A stretch of DNA of 64,000 nt from Auanema rhodensis. Taxonomy: Eukaryota; Nematoda; Chromadorea; Rhabditida; Rhabditidae. The notes beneath the pieces are model-generated. The model searched no databases. It saw only the letters and a program-made list of their open reading frames with translations, and was not told the origin of the DNA. Each line of letters starts with the position of its first letter. Position 1 is the first letter of the stretch. Location of the stretch: the NCBI GenBank assembly GCA_964057225.1, contig OZ059900.1, positions 7,574,501 through 7,638,500 of the forward strand, in the 5' to 3' direction. Of the stretch, positions 9,273 through 23,400 are shown in pieces. Made by a program: the position numbers and the translations under genes.

Positions 9273-12200
9273 TCGACTATTTCTACATATATATGTCCAA
9301 TTTTAACCACTTTGGTCAAAAAGGACCGAAAATATCAAGAATTATTAGTTTTTTGGGGTTTGAAGGGCATTTTGGCAAAATCAGTCAAACTTTTGATCTT
9401 AAGCATATTTTTTTCTTCTAAAACGACTAAATGTATGAAATACTGTCAAAGAATGTTCATATAGGTGTGTTTTGCACAAATATCAAAACTGATTGAAATA
9501 TGGGCCTTTTTATGCTCAAAACGCCATATATTCAACGATTTTGGGTACAAAACATGTGAAAACTGTATGTTTTGATCAGACCCTTTGAGATATGGATTTG
9601 AAATTCAGGATTCATAAACTTTGACTATTTTTACATATATACGTTCAATTGTAACCACTTTGGTTAAAAAGGACCGAAAATATCAAGAATTATTGGTTTT
9701 TTGGGGTTTGAAGGGCATTTTGGCAAAATCAGTCAAACTTTTGATCTTAAGCATATTTTTTTCTTCTAAAACGACTAAATGTATGAAATACTGTCATAGA
9801 ATGTTGATATAGGTGTATTTTGCACGAATATCAAAACTGATTGAAATATGGGCCTTTTTATGCTCAAAACGCCATATATTCAACGATTTTGGGTACAAAA
9901 CATGTGAAAACTGTATGTTTTAATCAGACCCTTTGAGATATGGATTTGAAATTCAGGATTCATAAACTTTGACTATTTTTACATATATATGTTCAATTTT
10001 AACCACTTTGGTCAAAAAGGACCGAAAATATCAAGAATTATTGGTTTTTTGGGGTTTGAAGGGCATTTTGGCAAAATCAGTCAAACTTTTGATCTTAAGC
10101 ATATTTTTTTCTTCTAAAACGACTAAATGTATGAAATACTGTCATAGATTGTTCATATAGGTGTATTTTGCACGAATATCAAAACTGATTGAAATATGGG
10201 CCTTTTTATGCTCCAAACGCCATATATTCAACGATTTTGGGTACAAAACATGTGAAAACTGTATGTTTTGATCAGACCCTTTGAGATATGGATTTGAAAT
10301 TCAGGATTCATAAACTTTGACTATTATTACATATATATGTCCAATTTTAACCACTTTGGTCAAAAAGGACCGAAAATATCAAGAATTATTGGTTTTTTGG
10401 GGTTTGAAGGGCATTTTGGCTAAATCAGTCAAACTTTTGATCTTAAGCATATTTTTTTCTTCTAAAACGACTAAATGTATGAAATACTGTCATAGAATGT
10501 TCATATAGGTGTATTTTGCACGAATATCAAAACTGATTGAAATATGGGCCTTTTTATGCTCAAAACGCCATATATTCAACGATTTTGGGTACAAAACATG
10601 TGAAAACTGTATGTTTTGATCAGACCCTTTGAGATATGGATTTGAAATTCAGGATTCATAAACTTCGACTATTTCTACATATATATGTTCAATTTTAACC
10701 ACTTTGGTCAAAAAGGACCGAAAATATCAAGAATTATTGGTTTTTTGGGGTTTGAAGGGCATTTTGGCAAAATCAGTCAAACTTTTGATCTTAAGCATAT
10801 TTTTTTCTTCTAAAACGACTAAATGTATGAAATACTGTCATAGAATGTTCATATAGGTGTATTTTGCACGAATATCAAAACTGATTGAAATATGGGCCTT
10901 TTTATGCTCAAAACGCCATATATTCAACGATTTTGGGTACAAAACATGTGAAAACTGTATGTTTTGATCAGACCCTTTGAGATATGGATTTGAAATTCAG
11001 GATTCATAAACTTTGACTAATTTTACATATATATGTCCAATTTTAACCACTTTGGTCAAAAAGGACCGAAAATATCAAGAATTATTGGTTTTTTGGGGTT
11101 TGAAGGGCATTTTGGCAAAATCAGTCAAACTTTTGATCTTAAGCATATTTTTTTCTTCTAAAACGACTAAATGTATGAAATACTGTCATAGAATGTTCAT
11201 ATAGGTGTATTTTGCACGAATATCAAAACTGATTGAAATATGGGCCTTTTTATGCTCAAAACGCCATATATTCAACGATTTTGCGTACAAAACATGTGAA
11301 AACTGTATGTTTTGATCAGACCCTTTGAGATATGGATTTGAAATTCAGGATTCATAAACTTCGACTATTTCTACATATATATGTCCAATTTTAACCACTT
11401 TGGTCAAAAAGGACCGAAAATATCAAGAATTATTAGTTTTTTGGGGTTTGAAGGGCATTTTGGCAAAATCAGTCAAACTTTTGATCTTAAGCATATTTTT
11501 TTCTTCTAAAACGACTAAATGTATGAAATACTGTCAAAGAATGTTCATATAGGTGTGTTTTGCACGAATATCAAAACTGATTGAAATATGGGCCTTTTTA
11601 TGCTCAAAACGCCATATATTCAACGATTTTGGGTACAAAACATGTGAAAACTGTATGTTTTGATCAGACCCTTTGAGATATGGATTTGAAATTCAGGATT
11701 CATAAACTTTGACTATTTTTACATATATATGTTCAATTGTAACCACTTTGGTCAAAAAGGACCGAAAATATCAAGAATTATTGGTTTTTTGGGGTTTGAA
11801 GGGCATTTTGGCAAAATCAGTCAAACTTTTGATCTTAAGCATATTTTTTTCTTCTAAAACGACTAAATGTATGAAATACTGTCATAGAATGTTGATATAG
11901 GTGTATTTTGCACGAATATCAAAACTGATTGAAATATGGGCCTTTTTATGCTCAAAACGCCATATATTCAACGATTTTGGGTACAAAACATGTGAAAACT
12001 GTATGTTTTGATCAGACCCTTTGAGATATGGATTTGAAATTCAGGATTCATAAACTTTGACTATTTTTACATATATATGTTCAATTTTAACCACTTTGGT
12101 CAAAAAGGACCGAAAATATCAAGAATTATTGGTTTTTTGGGGTTTGAAGGGCATTTTGGCAAAATCAGTCAAACTTTTGATCTTAAGCATATTTTTTTCT

Positions 12201-14492
12201 TCTAAAACGACTAAATGTATGAAATATTGTCATAGATTGTTCATATAGGTGTATTTTGCACGAATATCAAAACTGATTGAAATATGGGCCTTTTTATGCT
12301 CCAAACGCCATATATTCAACGATTTTGGGTACAAAACATGTGAAAACTGTATGTTTTGATCAGACCCTTTGAGATATGGATTTGAAATTCAGGATTCATA
12401 AACTTTGACTATTATTACATATATATGTCCAATTTTAACCACTTTGGTCAAAAAGGACCGAAAATATCAAGAATTATTGGTTTTTTGGGGTTTGAAGGGC
12501 ATTTTGGCTAAATCAGTCAAACTTTTGATCTTAAGCATATTTTTTTCTTCTAAAACGACTAAATGTATGAAATACTGTCATAGAATGTTCATATAGGTGT
12601 ATTTTGCACGAATATCAAAACTGATTGAAATATGGGCCTTTTTATGCTCAAAACGCCATATATTCAACGATTTTGGGTACAAAACATGTGAAAACTGTAT
12701 GTTTTGATCAGACCCTTTGAGATATGGATTTGAAATTCAGGATTCATAAACTTTGACTATTTCTACATATATATGTCCAATTTTAACCACTTTGGTCAAA
12801 AAGGACCGAAAATATCAAGAATTATTGGTTTTTCGGGGTTTGAAGGGCATTTTGGCAAAATCAGTCAAACTTTTGATCTTAAGCATATTTTTTTCTTCTA
12901 AAACGACTAAATGTATGAAATACTGTCAAAGAATGTTCATATAGGTGTATTTTGCACGAATATCAAAACTGATTGAAATATGGGCCTTTTTATGCTCAAA
13001 ACGCCATATATTCAACGATTTTGGGTACAAAACATGTGAAAACTGTATGTTTTGATCAGACCCTTTGAGAAATGGATTTGAAATTCAGGATTCATAAACT
13101 TTGACTATTTCTACCTATATATGTCCAATTTTAACCACTTTGGTCAAAAAGGACCGAAAATATCAAGAATTATTGGTTTTTTGGGGTTTGAAGGGCATTT
13201 TGGCAAAATCAGTCAAACTTTTGATCTTAAGCATATTTTTTTCTTCTAAAACGACTAAATGTATGAAATACTGTCAAAGAATGTTCATATAGGTGTGTTT
13301 TGCACAAATATCAAAACTGATTGAAATATGGGCCTTTTTATGCTCAAAACGCCATATATTCAACGATTTTGGGTACAAAACATGTGAAAACTGTATGTTT
13401 TGATCAGACCCTTTGAGATATGGATTTGAAATTCAGGATTCATAAACTTTGACTATTTTTACATATATACGTTCAATTGTAACCACTTTGGTCAAAAAGG
13501 ACCGAAAATATCAAGAATTATTGGTTTTTTGGGGTTTGAAGGGCATTTTGGCTAAATCAATCAAACTTTTGATCTTAAGCATATTTTTTTCTTCTAAAAC
13601 GACTAAATGTATGAAATACTGTCATAGAATGTTCATATAGGTGTATTTTGCACGAATATCAAAACTGATTGAAATATGGGCCTTTTTATGCTCAAAACGC
13701 CATATATTCAACGATTTTGGGTACAAAACATGTGAAAACTGTATGTTTTGATCAGACCCTTTGAGATATGGATTTGAAATTCAGGATTCATAAACTTTGA
13801 CTATTTTTACATATATATGTCCAATTTTAACCACTTTGGTCAAAAAGGACCGAAAATATCAAGAATTATTGGTTTTTTGGGGATTGAAGGGCATTTTGGC
13901 AAAATCAGTCAAACTTTTGATCTTAAGCATATTTTTTTCTTCTAAAACGACTAAATGTATGAAATACTGTCAAAGAATGTTCATATAGGTGTATTTTGCA
14001 CGAATATCAAAACTGATTGAAATATGGGCCTTTTTATGCTCAAAACGCCATATATTCAACGATTTTGGGTACAAAACATGTGAAAACTGTATGTTTTGAT
14101 CAGACCCTTTGAGATATGGATTTGAAATTCAGGATTCATAAACTTTGACTAATTTTACATATATATGTCCAATTTTAACCACTTTGGTCAAAAAGGACCG
14201 AAAATATCAAGAATTATTGGTTTTTTGGGGTTTGAAGGGCATTTTGGCAAAATCAGTCAAACTTTTGATCTTAAGCATATTTTTTTCTTCTAAAACGACT
14301 AAATGTATGAAATACTGTCATAGAATGTTCATATAAGTGTATTTTGCACGAATATCAAAACTGATTGAAATATGGGCCTTTTTATGCTCAAAACGCCATA
14401 TATTCAACGATTTTGGGTACAAAACATGTGAAAACTGTATGTTTTGATCAGACCCTTTGAGATATGGATTTGAAATTCAGGATTCATAAACT

Positions 14493-14840
14493 TAAACTAT
14501 TTTCACATATATATGTCCAATTTTAACCACTTTGGTCAAAAAGGACCGAAAATATCAAGAATTATTAGTTTTTTGGGGTTTGAAGGGCATTTTGGCAAAA
14601 TCAGTCAAACTTTTGATCTTAAGCATATTTTTTTCTTCTAAAACGACTAAATGTATGAAATACTGTCATAGAATGTTGATATAGGTGTATTTTGCACGAA
14701 TATCAAAACTGATTGAAATATGGGCCTTTTTATGCTCAAAACGCCATATATTCAACGATTTTGGGTACAAAACATGTGAAAACTGTATGTTTTGATCAGA
14801 CCCTTTGAGATATGGATTTGAAATTCAGGATTCATAAACT
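14493..14840 (+). repeat. Hybrid monomer joining two HOR positions
   Basis: This unit carries the ATTAG variant of the units at 9273 and 11361, and downstream the GTTGAT variant of the units at 9621 and 11709. In the regular copies these markers sit in two successive monomers. The hybrid explains why this HOR copy has five units. It also has a private change near its start, CTTAAACTATT in place of CTTTGACTATT. In-register unequal exchange or conversion between neighbours is the likely cause. Confidence 0.7.
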
Positions 14841-15884
14841 TTGACTATTTTTACATATATATGTTCAATTTTAACCACTTTGGTCAAAAAGGACCGAAAA
14901 TATCAAGAATTATTGGTTTTTTGGGGTTTGAAGGGCATTTTGGCAAAATCAGTCAAACTTTTGATCTTAAGCATATTTTTTTCTTCTAAAACGACTAAAT
15001 GTATGAAATATTGTCATAGATTGTTCATATAGGTGTATTTTGCACGAATATCAAAACTGATTGAAATATGGGCCTTTTTATGCTCCAAACGCCATATATT
15101 CAACGATTTTGGGTACAAAACATGTGAAAACTGTATGTTTTGATCAGACCCTTTGAGATATGGATTTGAAATTCAGGATTCATAAACTTTGACTATTATT
15201 ACATATATATGTCCAATTTTAACCACTTTGGTCAAAAAGGACCGAAAATATCAAGAATTATTGGTTTTTTGGGGTTTGAAGGGCATTTTGGCTAAATCAG
15301 TCAAACTTTTGATCTTAAGCATATTTTTTTCTTCTAAAACGACTAAATGTATGAAATACTGTCATAGAATGTTCATATAGGTGTATTTTGCACGAATATC
15401 AAAACTGATTGAAATATGGGCCTTTTTATGCTCAAAACGCCATATATTCAACGATTTTGGGTACAAAACATGTGAAAACTGTATGTTTTGATCAGACCCT
15501 TTGAGATATGGATTTGAAATTCAGGATTCATAAACTTCGACTATTTCTACATATATATGTTCAATTTTAACCACTTTGGTCAAAAAGGACCGAAAATATC
15601 AAGAATTATTGGTTTTTTGGGGTTTGAAGGGCATTTTGGCAAAATCAGTCAAACTTTTGATCTTAAGCATATTTTTTTCTTCTAAAACGACTAAATGTAT
15701 GAAATACTGTCATAGAATGTTCATATAGGTGTATTTTGCACGAATATCAAAACTGATTGAAATATGGGCCTTTTTATGCTCAAAACGCCATATATTCAAC
15801 GATTTTGGGTACAAAACATGTGAAAACTGTATGTTTTGATCAGACCCTTTGAGATATGGATTTGAAATTCAGGATTCATAAACT

Positions 15885-16232
15885 TTGACTAATTTTACAT
15901 ATATATGTCCAATTTTAACCACTTTGGTCAAAAAGGACCGAAAATATCAAGAATTATTGGTTTTTTGGGGTTTGAAGGGCATTTTGGCTAAATCAGTCAA
16001 ACTTTTGATCTTAAGCATATTTTTTTCTTCTAAAACGACTAAATGTATGAAATACTGTCAAAGAATGTTCATATAGGTGTGTTTTGCACAAATATCAAAA
16101 CTGATTGAAATATGGGCCTTTTTATGCTCAAAACGCCATATATTCAACGATTTTGGGTACAAAACATGTGAAAACTGTATGTTTTGATCAGACCCTTTGA
16201 GATATGGATTTGAAATTCAGGATTCATAAACT
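15885..16232 (+). repeat. Hybrid monomer, CTAATTTTAC left part with GTGTGTTTTGCACAAAT right part
   Basis: The left part matches the sixth HOR type (CTAATTTTAC, as at 11013 and 17625). The right part has CAAAG and GTGTGTTTTGCACAAAT, the markers of the right side of the unit at 9273. A GCTAAATC variant lies between. As at 14493, the switch occurs inside one monomer with no change in length. Confidence 0.7.
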
Positions 16233-18320
16233 TTGACTATTTTTACATATATACGTTCAAAAGTAACCACTTTGGTTAAAAAGGACCGAAAATATCAAGA
16301 ATTATTGGTTTTTTGGGGTTTGAAGGGCATTTTGGCAAAATCAGTCAAACTTTTGATCTTAAGCATATTTTTTTCTTCTAAAACGACTAAATGTATGAAA
16401 TACTGTCATAGAATGTTGATATAGGTGTATTTTGCACGAATATCAAAACTGATTGAAATATGGGCCTTTTTATGCTCAAAACGCCATATATTCAACGATT
16501 TTGGGTACAAAACATGTGAAAACTGTATGTTTTAATCAGACCCTTTGAGATATGGATTTGAAATTCAGGATTCATAAACTTTGACTATTTTTACATATAT
16601 ATGTTCAATTTTAACCACTTTGGTCAAAAAGGACCGAAAATATCAAGAATTATTGGTTTTTTGGGGTTTGAAGGGCATTTTGGCTAAATCAGTCAAACTT
16701 TTGATCTTAAGCATATTTTTTTCTTCTAAAACGACTAAATGTATGAAATACTGTCATAGATTGTTCATATAGGTGTATTTTGCACGAATATCAAAACTGA
16801 TTGAAATATGGGCCTTTTTATGCTCCAAACGCCATATATTCAACGATTTTGGGTACAAAACATGTGAAAACTGTATGTTTTGATCAGACCCTTTGAGATA
16901 TGGATTTGAAATTCAGGATTCATAAACTTTGACTATTATTACATATATATGTCCAATTTTAACCACTTTGGTCAAAAAGGACCGAAAATATCAAGAATTA
17001 TTGGTTTTTTGGGGTTTGAAGGGCATTTTGGCTAAATCAGTCAAACTTTTGATCTTAAGCATATTTTTTTCTTCTAAAACGACTAAATGTATGAAATACT
17101 GTCATAGAATGTTCATATAGGTGTATTTTGCACGAATATCAAAACTGATTGAAATATGGGCCTTTTTATGCTCAAAACGCCATATATTCAACGATTTTGG
17201 GTACAAAACATGTGAAAACTGTATGTTTTGATCAGACCCTTTGAGATATGGATTTGAAATTCAGGATTCATAAACTTCGACTATTTCTACATATATATGT
17301 TCAATTTTAACCACTTTGGTCAAAAAGGACCGAAAATATCAAGAATTATTGGTTTTTTGGGGTTTGAAGGGCATTTTGGCAAAATCAGTCAAACTTTTGA
17401 TCTTAAGCATATTTTTTTCTTCTAAAACGACTAAATGTATGAAATACTGTCATAGAATGTTCATATAGGTGTATTTTGCACGAATATCAAAACTGATTGA
17501 AATATGGGCCTTTTTATGCTCAAAACGCCATATATTCAACGATTTTGGGTACAAAACATGTGAAAACTGTATGTTTTGATCAGACCCTTTGAGATATGGA
17601 TTTGAAATTCAGGATTCATAAACTTTGACTAATTTTACATATATATGTCCAATTTTAACCACTTTGGTCAAAAAGGACCGAAAATATCAAGAATTATTGG
17701 TTTTTTGGGGTTTGAAGGGCATTTTGGCAAAATCAGTCAAACTTTTGATCTTAAGCATATTTTTTTCTTCTAAAACGACTAAATGTATGAAATACTGTCA
17801 TAGAATGTTCATATAGGTGTATTTTGCACGAATATCAAAACTGATTGAAATATGGGCCTTTTTATGCTCAAAACGCCATATATTCAACGATTTTGGGTAC
17901 AAAACATGTGAAAACTGTATGTTTTGATCAGACCCTTTGAGATATGGATTTGAAATTCAGGATTCATAAACTTTGACTATTTTTACATATATATGTTCAA
18001 TTTTAACCACTTTGGTCAAAAAGGACCGAAAATATGAAGAATTATTGGTTTTTTGGGGTTTGAAGGGCATTTTGGCAAAATCAGTCAAACTTTTGATCTT
18101 AAGCATATTTTTTTCTTCTAAAACGACTAAATGTATGAAATACTGTCAAAGAATGTTCATATAGGTGTATTTTGCACGAATATCAAAACTGATTGAAATA
18201 TGGGCCTTTTTATGCTCAAAACGCCATATATTCAACGATTTTGGGTACAAAACATGTGAAAACTGTATGTTTTGATCAGACCCTTTGAGATATGGATTTG
18301 AAATTCAGGATTCATAAACT

Positions 18321-20495
18321 TTGACTATTTTCACATATATATGTCCAATTTTAACCACTTTGGTCAAAAAGGACCGAAAATATCAAGAATTATTGGTTTT
18401 TTGGGGTTTGAAGGGCATTTTGGCAAAATCAGTCAAACTTTTGATCTTAAGCATATTTTTTTCTTCTAAAACGACTAAATGTATGAAATACTGTCATAGA
18501 ATGTTGATATAGGTGTATTTTGCACGAATATCAAAACTGATTGAAATATGGGCCTTTTTATGCTCAAAACGCCATATATTCAACGATTTTGGGTACAAAA
18601 CATGTGAAAACTGTATGTTTTGATCAGACCCTTTGAGATATGGATTTGGAATTCAGGATTCATAAACTTTGACTATTTTTACATATATATGTTCAATTTT
18701 AACCACTTTGGTCAAAAAGGACCGAAAATATCAAGAATTATTGGTTTTTTGGGGTTTGAAGGGCATTTTGGCAAAATCAGTCAAACTTTTGATCTTAAGC
18801 ATATTTTTTTCTTCTAAAACGACTAAATGTATGAAATACTGTCATAGATTGTTCATATAGGTGTATTTTGCACGAATATCAAAACTGATTGAAATATGGG
18901 CCTTTTTATGCTCCAAACGCCATATATTCAACGATTTTGGGTACAAAACATGTGAAAACTGTATGTTTTGATCAGACCCTTTGAGATATGGATTTGAAAT
19001 TCAGGATTCATAAACTTCGACTATTTCTACATATATATGTTCAATTTTAACCACTTTGGTCAAAAAGGACCGAAAATATCAAGAATTATTGGTTTTTTGG
19101 GGTTTGAAGGGCATTTTGGCAAAATCAGTCAAACTTTTGATCTTAAGCATATTTTTTTCTTCTGAAACGACTAAATGTATGAAATACTGTCAAAGAATGT
19201 TCATATAGGTGTATTTTGCACGAATATCAAAACTGATTGAAATATGGGCCTTTTTATGCTCAAAACGCCATATATTCAACGATTTTGGGTACAAAACATG
19301 TGAAAACTGTATGTTTTGATCAGACCCTTTGAGATATGGATTTGAAATTCAGGATTCATAAACTTTGACTATTTTCACATATATATGTCCAATTTTAACC
19401 ACTTTGGTCAAAAAGGACCGAAAATATCAAGAATTATTGGTTTTTTGGGGTTTGAAGGGCATTTTGGCAAAATCAGTCAAACTTTTGATCTTAAGCATAT
19501 TTTTTTCTTCTAAAACGACTAAATGTATGAAATACTGTCATAGAATGTTGATATAGGTGTATTTTGCACGAATATCAAAACTGATTGAAATATGGGCCTT
19601 TTTATGCTCAAAACGCCATATATTCAACGATTTTGGGTACAAAACATGTGAAAACTGTATGTTTTGATCAGACCCTTTGAGATATGGATTTGGAATTCAG
19701 GATTCATAAACTTTGACTATTTTTACATATATATGTTCAATTTTAACCACTTTGGTCAAAAAGGACCGAAAATATCAAGAATTATTGGTTTTTTGGGGTT
19801 TGAAGGGCATTTTGGCAAAATCAGTCAAACTTTTGATCTTAAGCATATTTTTTTCTTCTAAAACGACTAAATGTATGAAATACTGTCATAGATTGTTCAT
19901 ATAGGTGTATTTTGCACGAATATCAAAACTGATTGAAATATGGGCCTTTTTATGCTCCAAACGCCATATATTCAACGATTTTGGGTACAAAACATGTGAA
20001 AACTGTATGTTTTGATCAGACCCTTTGAGATATGGATTTGAAATTCAGGATTCATAAACTTTGACTATTTCTACATATATATGTTCAATTTTAACCACTT
20101 TGGTCAAAAAGGACCGAAAATATCAAGAATTATTGGTTTTTTGGGGTTTGAAGGGCATTTTGGCAAAATCAGTCAAACTTTTGATCTTAAGCATATTTTT
20201 TTCTTCTAAAACGACTAAATGTATGAAATACTGTCATAGAATGTTCATATAGGTGTATTTTGCACGAATATCAAAACTGATTGAAATATGGGCCTTTTTA
20301 TGCTCAAAACGCCATATATTCAACGATTTTGGGTACAAAACATGTGAAAACTGTATGTTTTGATCAGACCCTTTGAGATATGGATTTGAAATTCAGGATT
20401 CATAAACTTTGACTATTTTTACATATATATGTCCAATTTTAACCACTTTGGTCAAAAAGGACCGAAAATATCAAGAATTATTGGTTTTTTGGGGT
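18321..20495 (+). repeat. Short 3- and 4-unit groups
   Basis: The order TTTCAC/GTTGAT unit, GAATTC with CTCCAAAC unit, TTTCTAC/GTTC unit occurs at 18321, 18669 and 19017 and again at 19365, 19713 and 20061 (offset 1,044 bp). After an extra CAAAG unit at 20409 it starts again at 20757 inside the following large duplication. The unit at 19017 has a private TCTGAAACG change. Confidence 0.8.
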
Positions 20496-23400
20496 TTGAA
20501 GGGCATTTTGGCAAAATCAGTCAAACTTTTGATCTTAAGCATATTTTTTTCTTCTAAAACGACTAAATGTATGAAATACTGTCAAAGAATGTTCATATAG
20601 GTGTATTTTGCACGAATATCAAAACTGATTGAAATATGGGCCTTTTTATGCTCAAAACGCCATATATTCAACGATTTTGGGTACAAAACATGTGAAAACT
20701 GTATGTTTTGATCAGACCCTTTGAGATATGGATTTGAAATTCAGGATTCATAAACTTTGACTATTTTCACATATATATGTCCAATTTTAACCACTTTGGT
20801 CAAAAAGGACCGAAAATATCAAGAATTATTGGTTTTTTGGGGTTTGAAGGGCATTTTGGCAAAATCAGTCAAACTTTTGATCTTAAGCATATTTTTTTCT
20901 TCTAAAACGACTAAATGTATGAAATACTGTCATAGAATGTTGATATAGGTGTATTTTGCACGAATATCAAAACTGATTGAAATATGGGCCTTTTTATGCT
21001 CAAAACGCCATATATTCAACGATTTTGGGTACAAAACATGTGAAAACTGTATGTTTTGATCAGACCCTTTGAGATATGGATTTGGAATTCAGGATTCATA
21101 AACTTTGACTATTTTTACATATATATGTTTAATTTTAACCACTTTGGTCAAAAAGGACCGAAAATATCAAGAATTATTGGTTTTTTGGGGTTTGAAGGGC
21201 ATTTTGGCAAAATCAGTCAAACTTTTGATCTTAAGCATATTTTTTTCTTCTAAAACGACTAAATGTATGAAACACTGTCATAGATTGTTCATATAGGTGT
21301 ATTTTGCACGAATATCAAAACTGATTGAAATATGGGCCTTTTTATGCTCCAAACGCCATATATTCAACGATTTTGGGTACAAAACATGTGAAAACTGTAT
21401 GTTTTGATCAGACCCTTTGAGATATGGATTTGAAATTCAGGATTCATAAACTTTGACTATTATTACATATATATGTCCAATTTTAACCACTTTGGTCAAA
21501 AAGGACCGAAAATATCAAGAATTATTGGTTTTTTGGGGTTTGAAGGGCATTTTGGCTAAATCAGTCAAACTTTTGATCTTAAGCATATTTTTTTCTTCTA
21601 AAACGACTAAATGTATGAAATACTGTCATAGAATGTTCATATAGGTGTATTTTGCACGAATATCAAAACTGATTGAAATATGGGCCTTTTTATGCTCAAA
21701 ACGCCATATATTCAACGATTTTGGGTACAAAACATGTGAAAACTGTATGTTTTGATCAGACCCTTTGAGATATGGATTTGGAATTCAGGATTCATAAACT
21801 TTGACTATTTTTACATATATATGTTCAATTTTAACCACTTTGGTCAAAAAGGACCGAAAATATCAAGAATTATTGGTTTTTTGGGGTTTGAAGGGCATTT
21901 TGGCAAAATCAGTCAAACTTTTGATCTTAAGCATATTTTTTTCTTCTAAAACGACTAAATGTATGAAATACTGTCATAGATTGTTCATATAGGTGTATTT
22001 TGCACGAATATCAAAACTGATTGAAATATGGGCCTTTTTATGCTCCAAACGCCATATATTCAACGATTTTGGGTACAAAACATGTGAAAACTGTATGTTT
22101 TGATCAGACCCTTTGAGATATGGATTTGAAATTCAGGATTCATAAACTTCGACTATTTCTACATATATATGTTCAATTTTAACCACTTTGGTCAAAAAGG
22201 ACCGAAAATATCAAGAATTATTGGTTTTTTGGGGTTTGAAGGGCATTTTGGCTAAATCAGTCAAACTTTTGATCTTAAGCATATTTTCTTCTTCTAAAAC
22301 GACTAAATGTATGAAATACTGTCAAAGAATGTTCATATAGGTGTATTTTGCACGAATATCAAAACTGATTGAAATATGGGCCTTTTTATGCTCAAAACGC
22401 CATATATTCAACGATTTTGGGTACAAAACATGTGAAAACTGTATGTTTTGATCAGACCCTTTGAGATATAGATTTAAAATTCAGGATTCAAAAAATTCGA
22501 CTATTTTTACATATATATGTCCAATTTTAACCACTTTGGTCAAAAAGGACCGAAAATATCAAGAATTATTGGTTTTTTGGGGTTTGAAGGGCATTTTGGC
22601 AAAATCAGTCAAACTTTTGATCTTAAGCATATTTTTTTCTTCTAAAACGACTAAATGTATGAAATACTGTCATAGAATGTTCATATAGGTGTATTTTGCA
22701 CGAATATCAAAACTGATTGAAATATGGGCCTTTTTATGCTCAAAACGCCATATATTCAACGATTTTGGGTACAAAACATGTGAAAACTGTATGTTTTGAT
22801 CAGACCCTTTGAGATATGGATTTGAAATTCAGGATTCATAAACTTTGACTATTTTTACATATATATGTCCAATTTTAACCACTTTGGTCAAAAAGGACCG
22901 AAAATATCAAGAATTATTGGTTTTTTGGGGTTTGAAGGGCATTTTGGCTAAATCAGTCAAACTTTTGATCTTAAGCATATTTTTTTCTTCTAAAACGACT
23001 AAATGTATGAAATACTGTCAAAGAATGTTCATATAGGTGTATTTTGCACGAATATCAAAACTGATTGAAATATGGGCCTTTTTATGCTCAAAACGCCATA
23101 TATTCAACGATTTTGGGTACAAAACATGTGAAAACTGTATGTTTTGATCAGACCCTTTGAGATATGGATTTAAAATTCAGGATTCAAAAAATTCGACTAT
23201 TTTTACATATATATGTCCAATTTTAACCACTTTGGTCAAAAAGGACCGAAAATATCAAGAATTATTGGTTTTTTGGGGTTTGAAGGGCATTTTGGCAAAA
23301 TCAGTCAAACTTTTGATCTTAAGCATATTTTTTTCTTCTAAAACGACTAAATGTATGAAATACTGTCATAGAATGTTCATATAGGTGTATTTTGCACGAA

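Larger units (their letters stand above)
9273..18320 (+). repeat. 6-monomer (2,088-bp) higher-order repeat region with irregular copies
   Basis: The order in 9273-11360 is: ATTAG unit; AATTGTAACC with GTTGAT unit; CATAGATTG with CTCCAAAC unit; TATTATTAC unit; TTCGAC/TTTCTAC unit; CTAATTTTAC unit. It restarts at 11361, 2,088 bp later, and is disrupted after 12752 by units of other types (12753, 13101, 13449, 13797). A five-unit copy runs from 14493 and another from 16233. Rare variants shared at 9922 and 16534 (TTTAATCAG), and at 9621 and 16233 (ATACGTTC and GGTTAAAA), link the first and last copies at an offset of 6,612 bp (19 units). Confidence 0.82.

Noticed and set aside
22461-22688. 75-codon frame
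   Set aside because: It is an extension of the common 63-codon frame caused by TCATAAA changing to TCAAAAA, which removes a TAA. It is a by-product of satellite variation.
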